This document shows, one piece after another, positions 1 through 5,609 of a DNA stretch of 6,404 bases. The position numbers were made by a program, and so were the translations under genes. The DNA is taken from the NCBI GenBank assembly GCA_035693785.1, contig DASSFZ010000409.1, forward strand, positions 1 to 6,404. The letters run 5' to 3'. The notes beneath the pieces were generated by a model that had not been told where the DNA came from, ran no database searches, and saw only the letters and a program-made list of their open reading frames with translations. This DNA comes from DASSFZ01 sp035693785 (lineage in GTDB: Bacteria > Chloroflexota > Anaerolineae > Fen-1058). The number at the start of each line of letters is the position of its first letter. Position 1 is the stretch's first letter.

Positions 1-1857
1 ACGATCACGGCCGAGATCGACGGCGACACCGGCCAGGCGCACATCTACGCCGAGAAAGAAGTCGTCGACTTCGTCACCGACCTGCGCACCGAGGTGGCGC
101 TGGCGGACGCGCGCGACGTGGACGAGGACGCCAAGATCGGCGATATGGTCATGGTCGACTCCACGCCGGAAGACTTCGGGCGCATCGCGGCGCAGACCGC
201 CAAGCAAGTGATCTTGCAGCGCATCCGAGAAGCCGAGCGCGAAGCCCAGTACGCCATCTACGCGGAGCGCGAAGGGGAGATCATCAACGGCACGGTGCAG
301 AGCGTGTCGGCGATGGGCGTCACGCTGAACCTGGGGCGCACCGAGGCGCTGCTGCCCAAGAATCAACAGGTTCCCGGCGAGCGCTACCAGCTTCATCAGC
401 GCATTCGCGCCTACGTGCTGGAAGTGCGCAAGAGCAGCCGCGGGCCGCAGATCGTCGTCAGCCGCAATCACAAGAACATGCTGCGGCGCCTGCTCGAGCT
501 GGAGGTCCCGGAGATCTACAATGGCACGGTCGAGATCAAGAGCATCGCCCGCGAAGCCGGCGCGCGCTCGAAGATCGCCGTGGCGGCTACACAGGCCGGC
601 GTCGACCCGGTCGGATCGTGCGTCGGCATGCGCGGCGTGCGCATCCAGTCCATCGTCAACGAGCTGGGTGGGGAGAAGATCGACGTGATCGAGTGGAGCG
701 GCGATCCGGCCACGTACATTGCCAAGGCGCTGTCGCCCGCCCGCGTGCTGACCGTCCACGTCGACGACGATCTCAAGGACGGCAAGACGGCGCTGGTCGT
801 CGTGCCCGACGACCAGTTGTCGCTGGCGATCGGCCGCGAAGGACAGAATGCCCGGTTGGCAGCCAAGCTCACCGGCTGGCGCATCGACATCAACGGCGCT
901 ATGGAATCCATTCGCAGCGCGCTCAAGCATATCGAAGAAGACGCCGCGCTGCGCGACGAGATGGGCGAGGCGAAGGACGTCATTCCGACGGTGGAGGCCG
1001 TGCTCCAGCGCCACGCCGAACATTCGCTGCCGTGGAATACCGACGAGCTGCAGGCCATCCGAAAAGTGATCGACGGCGTACAGAGGGCGATACACGAGCG
1101 GCGTGTGGCGGAGCGCGAGCGTGAGCACGCCGCAGAAAAGGCGCGTCGCGCCGCGGCCCAGATCCTGGAGGCGCCGCTCGAAGCCGGCCGCCAGGAGCAG
1201 GTTGAAGCTTACCGCGCTCGTATTCCGCCGGCTGCATTCGACACGCCGCTCGAAGCTCTGGAGCTGAGCGCGCGTGTGATGAAGAATCTGCTGCGTTCCG
1301 ACCTCGCCCACGTCGGGCACATTCACGAGCGGCTATCGCTCGGCGACGAGGCCATGCTGGCGATCGACGGTATCGGTCCCAAGGCGCTCGCCGAGATCAA
1401 GCAGGCGATCGAGGCGAAAGGGCTGGGCCTGATACCTGCCGTCGAGCCGGTCGCTGAAGAGGCCCCCGTCCCACCGGCAGCCGAGGTCGAGCCGGAACCG
1501 GCCGCGGTCGAGGTTGCCCTGCCGCAGCCGGAAGCGGGGGCGCCCGAGGTGCAGGTGGCCCAGGAGGCCGCGCCTGCCCTGAGCGAAGCCGAAGGTGCGC
1601 CACCCGCGGCCGAAGTCGTCGCCGAGCCAGCGCCGCTGATCGTGCCGGCGATGCCCTCTGTCTTCGTACCGGTGGTCGATGAGGAAGAAGAGGAAGCCGA
1701 AGAGGGTGAAGCCGGGCCTCCGGGCGGCAAGAAGAAGTCGAAGAAGAAGGGCAAGCGCAAGGATCGCGTGCTGGTCTATGACGAAAATCTGGGCGAAGTG
1801 ATCGCGGTCAAAGGGCGAAAGCGCGGCCAGGATGTCTGGAGCGAAGACGAAGCATAA
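1..1857 (+). CDS. nusA: Transcription elongation/termination factor NusA, 5' partial
   Basis: NusA binds elongating RNA polymerase and nascent RNA and modulates pausing, termination and antitermination. The reading frame is open from base 1 with clear NusA N-terminal-domain sequence (DFGRIAAQTAKQVI and the AEREA helix), so the true start lies upstream; the GTG at 94 is internal. The window holds 618 codons. Numbered from base 1: end of the polymerase-binding N-terminal domain to about 85; S1 RNA-binding domain about 91-156; KH1 with the GMRG loop at 209-212; KH2 with the GREG loop at 278-281. After KH2 come a charged helical stretch (about 345-390), an alpha-CTD-like helix-hairpin-helix domain (about 418-477, GIGPK at 457-461), a Pro/Ala/Glu/Val-rich linker (about 481-558), an acidic run (560-570), a Lys/Arg cluster (577-587) and a 30-residue terminal motif. 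The protein is therefore much longer than a minimal NusA ending after KH2. The TAA at 1855 is followed 48 bases later by ylxR. Identity is secure; the function of the tail is inferred. Confidence 0.97.
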   Translation, partial: TITAEIDGDTGQAHIYAEKEVVDFVTDLRTEVALADARDVDEDAKIGDMVMVDSTPEDFGRIAAQTAKQVILQRIREAEREAQYAIYAEREGEIINGTVQSVSAMGVTLNLGRTEALLPKNQQVPGERYQLHQRIRAYVLEVRKSSRGPQIVVSRNHKNMLRRLLELEVPEIYNGTVEIKSIAREAGARSKIAVAATQAGVDPVGSCVGMRGVRIQSIVNELGGEKIDVIEWSGDPATYIAKALSPARVLTVHVDDDLKDGKTALVVVPDDQLSLAIGREGQNARLAAKLTGWRIDINGAMESIRSALKHIEEDAALRDEMGEAKDVIPTVEAVLQRHAEHSLPWNTDELQAIRKVIDGVQRAIHERRVAEREREHAAEKARRAAAQILEAPLEAGRQEQVEAYRARIPPAAFDTPLEALELSARVMKNLLRSDLAHVGHIHERLSLGDEAMLAIDGIGPKALAEIKQAIEAKGLGLIPAVEPVAEEAPVPPAAEVEPEPAAVEVALPQPEAGAPEVQVAQEAAPALSEAEGAPPAAEVVAEPAPLIVPAMPSVFVPVVDEEEEEAEEGEAGPPGGKKKSKKKGKRKDRVLVYDENLGEVIAVKGRKRGQDVWSEDEA

Positions 1858-1870
1858 GGATACGGAGCAT

Positions 1871-1885
1871 CCGCCGCTACGGCGG
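1871..1885 (+). other. GC hairpin in the nusA-ylxR gap
   Basis: A perfect 6-bp stem (CCGCCG / CGGCGG) encloses a 3-base loop (CTA). A five-T run follows at 1899-1903, 13 bases after the stem, which is too far for a standard intrinsic terminator. It lies 20 bases before the ylxR ATG. It could be a weak pause or attenuation site, an mRNA end-protecting structure, or simply GC-rich chance; the sequence does not decide. Confidence 0.4.
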
Positions 1886-1905
1886 CGCACGATACATCTT
1901 TTTGC

Positions 1906-2199
1906 ATGCCAGGCAAGCATATTCCTCAGCGCACCTGTGTAGGCTGCGGCGAGGTGCAGGGTAAACGCCAGTTGATGCGAGTCGTCCGGACGCCGGACGG
2001 CCGGGTGCATGTCGACCCGACCGGCAAGGCGAACGGACGAGGCGCATACGTGCACGAGCGCCGCGCATGCTGGGAGAAAGCCCTGCATGGACGCCTGGGT
2101 CACGCGCTCAAGATCGAGCGCCTGAGCGACGACGACCGCGCGGCGCTCGAGCGTCACGCGGCCGCGCTGAGCGACGACACACGCGAGGCTGTCACATGA
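1906..2199 (+). CDS. rnpM: YlxR/RnpM family RNase P modulator (DUF448)
   Basis: This 97-residue protein carries the family hallmarks: PQRTCVGCGEVQGKRQLMR at residues 7-25, the basic VHVDPTGKANGRGAYVH segment near 34-50, and a third Cys at 55. YlxR proteins are small RNA-binding proteins always found beside nusA and infB. Work in Gram-positives renamed the protein RnpM, because it binds the RNase P RNA and modulates its activity. The Cys12-x2-Cys15 pair with Cys55 suggests a structural role, possibly metal-related, but that is inference. Residues after about 57 are helical and charged, as in longer homologues. The ATG fits the family N-terminus, yet no Shine-Dalgarno stands at normal spacing; the nearest purine stretch (GGAG, 1864-1867) is nearly 40 bases upstream. 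Coupling to nusA or a non-SD start is therefore likely. The stop lies 49 bases before infB. Confidence 0.93.
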   Translation: MPGKHIPQRTCVGCGEVQGKRQLMRVVRTPDGRVHVDPTGKANGRGAYVHERRACWEKALHGRLGHALKIERLSDDDRAALERHAAALSDDTREAVT

Positions 2200-2205
2200 C
2201 GGGAT

Positions 2206-2224
2206 AGCGGGCGGCCGCCGCGCT
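2206..2224 (+). other. Bulged GC hairpin upstream of the infB ribosome binding site
   Basis: AGCG (2206-2209) pairs with CGCT (2221-2224), and GGC (2210-2212) pairs with GCC (2217-2219), with a bulged G at 2220 and a GGCC loop. The core is a NotI-type palindrome (GCGGCCGC, 2211-2218). The structure ends 12 bases before the Shine-Dalgarno, so it leaves the site free and might shield it from upstream pairing. GC-rich chance is a fair alternative. Confidence 0.3.
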
Positions 2225-2236
2225 TGCCGGGCACGA

Positions 2237-2243
2237 GGGGAGG
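2237..2243 (+). promoter_or_regulatory. Strong Shine-Dalgarno of infB
   Basis: The purine run GGGGAGG, containing a full GGAGG (2239-2243), ends five bases before the ATG at 2249. It is the only strong ribosome binding site in the window. It fixes the infB start and suggests that IF2 is translated independently at a higher rate than its neighbours. Confidence 0.8.
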
Positions 2244-2248
2244 GAACG

Positions 2249-4048
2249 ATGAGCACGAACGGGAAGAAAGTTGTCGAGGTGCCTAGCGTCGTGACGGTCA
2301 GAGACTTGGCCAATCTGGTCAAGGTCAGCCCGATCAACGTCATCAAGGAGCTGATGAACAATGGCATCATGGCCAATATCAACCAACAATTGGATTACGA
2401 CACGGCGGCCATTGTTCTCACCGAGCTGGGGTTCGAGCCACGCGAGCAGCGCCCGGCCGAAGCAGAAACCGCGGCCGACGCGCAGCGCGCCTCGCCGGCG
2501 ACGCTGTGGCAGCGCCTGTACGCCGGCGAAGACCCCAAGAAGCTGAAACCCCGCCCGCCCGTCGTCACCGTGATGGGCCACGTCGATCACGGCAAGACCT
2601 CCCTGCTCGATGCCATGCGCCACACGGACGTCGCCTCCGGCGAAGCCGGCGGCATCACCCAGCGCATCGGCGCGTATCAGGTGGAGCACAACGGGCGGAA
2701 GATCACCTTCCTCGATACGCCCGGGCACGAAGCATTCACCGCCATGCGCGCGCGCGGCGCGCAGGCCACCGACCTCGCCATCCTGGTGGTCGCCGCCGAC
2801 GACGGCGTGATGCCGCAAACCAAAGAGGCGATCGCGCACACCCGGGCGGCTGGCGTGCCGATCATCGTCGCCCTCAACAAGATCGACAAGCCCAACAGCA
2901 ACCCAGAGCGGGTCAAGAAAGAGCTGCACGACGACGGCGTCGTCATCGACGAGTACGGCGGCAACATCCTGCTCGTGCCGGTCTCGGCGAAGAAGAAGAC
3001 GGGCATCGACGATCTGCTCGAAGCGATCCTGCTCGTCGCCGATACGATGGAGATCAAGGCCAACCCGGATCGGCCCGCGGTGGGAACGGTGATCGAGAGC
3101 AAGCTGGATAAGAGCCGCGGCGCGATGGCGACGGTTCTGGTGCAAAACGGGACGCTCGCCGTGGGTGACCCTGTCGTGATCGGCAAGAGTTACGGCCGCG
3201 TCCGCGCGATGATGGACTACAACGGGCGCGCCATCCAGAAGGCGACGCCGTCCACGCCGGTCGCCGTGCTTGGCCTGTCGGACGTGCCGAACGCGGGCGA
3301 CGTGCTCGAAGTGGTGAAGAACGAACGGGTGGCGCGCGAGCGCGCCGCCGAGCGCTCGGCCGCCGAGGGAACTGCAGCGTCCGGCGCCGATCGAAGCAAG
3401 GTATCGCTGGAGGATTTCTTCCACCGGGCGCAGGCCGAGGGCAACAAGGAATTGCTGCTGGTCATCAAGGCAGATGGACAGGGTTCGATTGAGCCACTGG
3501 TCAGCTCGTTGGAAAAGCTCGATCAGGGCGGCGCGAGGGTCAAGGTGCTGCACACCGGAACAGGCCGCGTGAGCGAATCGGACGTGTCGCTGGCCGTCGC
3601 CTCAGACGCCATCGTCATCGCCTTCAACGTCGAAGTGGACGAGTCGGCGCGCCGGCTGGCTGACTCGGAAGGCATCGACGTCCGCAAGTACAACGTCATT
3701 TACAAGCTGGTGGAGGACATCGACAAGGCGCTGCAGGGCATGCTCGAGCCGGTCTACGAAGATAAGGTTGTGGCCCGCGCCGAGGTGCGCCAGGTATTCA
3801 AGATCAGGAATGTCGGCTTCATCGCCGGCTGCCTGGTGCGCGAGGGCGCGGCACTGCGCGATGCGAAGGCGCGCGTCGTGCGCGGCGAAGAGACGATCTA
3901 CGACGGCGCTGTCTCGTCGCTCAAGCGCTTCACGGAGGACGTCAAAGAAGTGCGGCAGGGCTTCGAATGCGGCGTCGGCCTGGCGAACTTCAAGGACTTC
4001 AAAGAAGGCGACGTCATCCAGTTCTACGTCAAACAGCGCGTGAGCTAG
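2249..4048 (+). CDS. infB: Translation initiation factor IF2
   Basis: IF2 is the GTPase that brings fMet-tRNA to the 30S subunit and promotes 50S joining. The 599 residues show a short N-terminal IF2_N-type domain (about 10-62: VTVRDLANLVKVSPINVIKEL), a linker, then the complete G domain. G1 is GHVDHGKT (110-117), G2 GGITQ (134-138), G3 DTPGH (156-160, with the catalytic-type His160), G4 NKID (210-213) and G5 SAK (246-248). Domain II covers about 275-360, domain III about 385-485, and the fMet-tRNA-binding C2 domain about 495-599 with FKIRNVGFIAGCLV and GFECGVGL. The long variable N-terminal region of E. coli IF2 (890 residues) is missing, as in many non-proteobacterial IF2s. The residue after GGITQ is Arg139, where His is usual. 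A strong Shine-Dalgarno supports the ATG. The gene looks intact. Confidence 0.98.
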   Translation: MSTNGKKVVEVPSVVTVRDLANLVKVSPINVIKELMNNGIMANINQQLDYDTAAIVLTELGFEPREQRPAEAETAADAQRASPATLWQRLYAGEDPKKLKPRPPVVTVMGHVDHGKTSLLDAMRHTDVASGEAGGITQRIGAYQVEHNGRKITFLDTPGHEAFTAMRARGAQATDLAILVVAADDGVMPQTKEAIAHTRAAGVPIIVALNKIDKPNSNPERVKKELHDDGVVIDEYGGNILLVPVSAKKKTGIDDLLEAILLVADTMEIKANPDRPAVGTVIESKLDKSRGAMATVLVQNGTLAVGDPVVIGKSYGRVRAMMDYNGRAIQKATPSTPVAVLGLSDVPNAGDVLEVVKNERVARERAAERSAAEGTAASGADRSKVSLEDFFHRAQAEGNKELLLVIKADGQGSIEPLVSSLEKLDQGGARVKVLHTGTGRVSESDVSLAVASDAIVIAFNVEVDESARRLADSEGIDVRKYNVIYKLVEDIDKALQGMLEPVYEDKVVARAEVRQVFKIRNVGFIAGCLVREGAALRDAKARVVRGEETIYDGAVSSLKRFTEDVKEVRQGFECGVGLANFKDFKEGDVIQFYVKQRVS

Positions 4049-4053
4049 ATGGT

Positions 4054-4085
4054 TCACGTGATCACGTGATGACGTGATCACGTGA
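4054..4085 (+). repeat. Four tandem copies of an 8-bp palindrome between infB and rbfA
   Basis: The unit TCACGTGA, itself a perfect palindrome, occurs at 4054-4061, 4062-4069, 4070-4077 (one change, TGACGTGA) and 4078-4085. The array folds into a perfect 14-bp hairpin (4054-4067 with 4072-4085) with a GATG loop. No T tract follows, so it is not a classical intrinsic terminator. Each unit ends in TGA, so the array closes all three forward frames and, by symmetry, the reverse frames. It starts six bases after the infB stop and ends 20 bases before the rbfA ATG. Possible roles are mRNA processing or stabilisation at this junction, a protein-binding site (CACGTG core), or a neutral microsatellite. 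Confidence 0.9.
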
Positions 4086-4105
4086 CGCGCAGCGGATCAC
4101 CGAGC

Positions 4106-4453
4106 ATGCCGTCCGTTGTCCGACAGGAGCGCGTCGCCGAGCGAATCCAGCACTTGATTGGCGAGCTGCTCGAGAGACGCATCAAAGACCCGCGGCTGGC
4201 GATGATCAGCGTCACCGCCGTCAAGGTTTCGCCCACGCTGCGCGAGGCGACGATCTACGTCAGCGCGCTGGAGGGCGTGGCCGTCAGGGACGAGGTGATG
4301 GAAGGGCTGAAGCACGCCCAGGGCTACCTGCGTCGCGAGGTGGGCCGGCGCCTGCAATTGCGCACCGTTCCCGAGCTGACCTTCAAGTGGGACGCGTCGC
4401 TGGAGCAAGCCGACCACGTCCTGCGGCTGCTGGACGAGTTGAAAGACGAGTGA
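4106..4453 (+). CDS. rbfA: 30S ribosome-binding factor RbfA
   Basis: RbfA is a small KH-type protein that binds the immature 30S subunit and assists 16S rRNA 5'-end maturation. The product has 115 residues, a normal length. Visible signatures are the basic N-terminal helix (RQERVAERIQHLIGELLERRIKDPR, from residue 6), the strand VTAVKVSPTLREATIYVS (36-53), the Ala-x-Gly helix kink AQG (71-73) typical of its type II KH fold, and the C-terminal PELTFKWDASLEQADHVLRLLDEL (89-112). I chose the ATG at 4106 because family members begin close to the RxxRVAE helix. An in-frame GTG at 4082 would add eight residues, but it lies inside the palindromic array. The Shine-Dalgarno is weak (GCGGA at 4092-4096). 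The gene sits between infB and nrnA, as in many Gram-positive-type operons. Confidence 0.95.
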   Translation: MPSVVRQERVAERIQHLIGELLERRIKDPRLAMISVTAVKVSPTLREATIYVSALEGVAVRDEVMEGLKHAQGYLRREVGRRLQLRTVPELTFKWDASLEQADHVLRLLDELKDE

Positions 4454-4470
4454 TTCGCTGCGCTCCCTCC

Positions 4471-4497
4471 TGAGTTCCATGAGTTCCCTGAGTTCCA
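4471..4497 (+). repeat. Three tandem 9-bp units spanning the nrnA start
   Basis: TGAGTTCCA (4471-4479), TGAGTTCCC (4480-4488) and TGAGTTCCA (4489-4497) are consecutive, differing only in the last base of the middle copy. Because the period is a multiple of three, two ATGs 18 bases apart (4479 and 4497) share one frame and nearly identical upstream context. A CCTCC string (4466-4470), the anti-Shine-Dalgarno sense rather than the Shine-Dalgarno sense, sits just before the array. Confidence 0.85.
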
Positions 4498-5483
4498 TGC
4501 ACACGCAACGCGCGGAGGCGGCGGCCTTGATTCGCCGGGCCGGCGCAATCCTCGCCATCACCCACACTGCCCCCGACGCCGACGCGATCGGGGGCTTGTT
4601 GGGCCTGACGCTGGCGCTGCGATCGATCGGGCTGAATGCGACGCCGGCCTGCAGCGACGACGTTCCCGCTCGCTTCGACGTCATGCCCGGCTATGGCCAT
4701 ATCGTCCGATCCGTGAAGGATGTTCCGGATGTGCTGATCGCGCTCGACTGCGCCGATCGCGAGCGCATGGGCGACATCGTCAAGGCGCCTGGCTGGGAGG
4801 CGGTCCCCATCGTCAATATCGATCATCACGTCACCAATACGCGATTCGGCCAGGTCAATTGGATCGATACCACGGCCACGGCGACGAGCGAGATCGTACT
4901 GCGCCTGATCGATCACATGCACGTCCCGCTGACGGCCGAGATCGCCACGAACCTGCTGCACGGTATCGTGGGCGACACGCTGGGGTTCCGCACGGTGCAC
5001 ACCACGCCCCAGGCGCTCGAATGCGCCGCACGCATGATGGCGGCCGGAGCGAACCTGTCGAAGATCATGGATCATCAGTTCAATCGCCGCACGTTCGCGC
5101 TGCTGTGCCTGTGGTCGAAGGCGCTCGACGCGATGCGACTGGAGTCGCCGCTCGGCCCGGGCTACGCGCGCGTCATCTGGACGCGCGTCGACAAGGAAAC
5201 GCGCCGCGCCTGCGGGCAGGCCGACTGGGGCAACAACGGCCTGAGCAGCTTTCTCGCCTCGGCTGAGGAGGCGGACGTCTCGGCGGTCATCATCGAGAAG
5301 GACGACGGCCAGATCGATGTGAGCGTGCGCGCCAGGCCCGGTTTCGACGTGTCCGGCGCGGTCGTATCGCTGGGCGGCGGCGGGCACCCATTGGCCGCCG
5401 GCGCGACGCTGCTCGAACCGCTCGACGCGGCAACCGAGCGCATCCTGGCGGTGCTGCGAAACGTGCGACGCACTTGGCCTTAG
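4479..5483 (+). CDS. nrnA: DHH/DHHA1 phosphoesterase, NrnA-type oligoribonuclease / pAp phosphatase
   Basis: NrnA-family enzymes degrade RNA fragments of a few nucleotides and dephosphorylate 3'-phosphoadenosine 5'-phosphate, using two Mn ions. Metal motifs are in order: THTAPDADAIG (28-38; Asp33, Asp35), DCAD (90-93), NIDHH (113-117) and GDTLGF (165-170; Asp166). The DHHA1 domain follows at about 225-330, with the substrate-binding GGGGHPLAAGA (299-309). The length of 334 (or 328) residues is typical, and no catalytic residue is missing. The Asn that often precedes Pro-Asp in the first motif is Ala31 here. The start is uncertain: the ATGs at 4479 and 4497 are in frame within a 9-bp tandem repeat and neither has a real Shine-Dalgarno; I list the longer form. 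The gap from rbfA is 25 bases. The TAG stop at 5481-5483 overlaps the first base pairs of the downstream palindrome. The distinction between NrnA and another DHH subgroup rests on context and length. Confidence 0.9.
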   Translation: MSSLSSMHTQRAEAAALIRRAGAILAITHTAPDADAIGGLLGLTLALRSIGLNATPACSDDVPARFDVMPGYGHIVRSVKDVPDVLIALDCADRERMGDIVKAPGWEAVPIVNIDHHVTNTRFGQVNWIDTTATATSEIVLRLIDHMHVPLTAEIATNLLHGIVGDTLGFRTVHTTPQALECAARMMAAGANLSKIMDHQFNRRTFALLCLWSKALDAMRLESPLGPGYARVIWTRVDKETRRACGQADWGNNGLSSFLASAEEADVSAVIIEKDDGQIDVSVRARPGFDVSGAVVSLGGGGHPLAAGATLLEPLDAATERILAVLRNVRRTWP

Positions 5484-5578
5484 ACTTCGGAAGTCTTAAG
5501 GGCGATCCACGCAGGCGACGATGCAGGCAATCCGGGTCGTCCCGCAGGCGAGATGGCGCTTGAAGACTTCCGAAGTCT
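5482..5578 (+). repeat. Paired mirror-image palindromes (REP/MITE-like) between nrnA and truB
   Basis: A 15-base near-palindrome, AGACTTCGGAAGTCT (5482-5496), is repeated as its exact reverse complement at 5564-5578. With one more base pair the inverted repeat is 16 bp (5482-5497 against 5563-5578). It continues with AAG against CTT after a bulged G at 5562, and encloses about 65 bases. Each palindrome can also fold alone; the first gains CCTT/AAGG flanking pairs (5478-5481 with 5498-5501). The interior (5498-5562) has no reading frame and contains GCAGGCGA twice. The left end supplies two bases of the nrnA stop codon. No target-site duplication is visible. A dispersed REP-type or miniature element is the best reading, but copy number cannot be seen here. 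Confidence 0.8.
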
Positions 5579-5584
5579 CCGCCC

Positions 5585-5599
5585 CGCATTCGCGATGCG
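5585..5599 (+). other. Small hairpin before the truB start
   Basis: CGCAT (5585-5589) pairs with ATGCG (5595-5599) around a TCGCG loop, ending 10 bases before the truB ATG, where a ribosome binding site would normally be. It buries the alternative in-frame ATG at 5595, which slightly favours the 5610 start. With a 5-bp stem it is marginal. Confidence 0.25.
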
Positions 5600-5609
5600 A
5601 TCATCACAC

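Noticed and set aside
94..96. GTG at 94 as the nusA start
   Set aside because: Upstream codons 1-31 in the same frame read as NusA N-terminal domain sequence (for example HIYAEKEVVDFVTDLRTE), so the gene begins before the window.
1871..1903. Intrinsic terminator between nusA and ylxR
   Set aside because: The T run is 13 bases from the stem and only five long, and termination here would separate genes that are normally co-transcribed.
2196..2207. A three-codon ORF (M-T-G-stop) whose ATG overlaps the ylxR TGA
   Set aside because: Such ATGA overlaps arise easily by chance. The ORF ends 41 bases before infB, which has its own strong Shine-Dalgarno, so no leader role is needed.
1333..2382. A 349-codon minus-strand frame across the nusA end, ylxR and the infB start
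   Set aside because: It crosses three real genes and their junctions and has no domain; its low-complexity part only mirrors the NusA Pro/Ala/Glu linker.
2192..3553. A 453-codon open frame on the minus strand opposite infB
   Set aside because: It is the mirror of a strongly coding, GC-biased gene. The translation is rich in His, Arg, Asp and Val with no recognisable domain, and no ribosome binding site or gap supports it.
4054..4085. CRISPR-like or terminator reading of the palindromic array
   Set aside because: Units are 8 bp with no spacers, so it is not CRISPR. No T tract follows the hairpin, so it is not a standard terminator.
4383..5387. A 334-codon minus-strand frame opposite rbfA and nrnA
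   Set aside because: It spans two well-supported plus-strand genes and shows the arginine- and histidine-rich composition typical of antisense frames in GC-rich DNA.
5484..5609. A promoter for truB in the 126-base gap
   Set aside because: I see no convincing -10/-35 pair in this GC-rich segment; the gap is explained by the paired palindromes.
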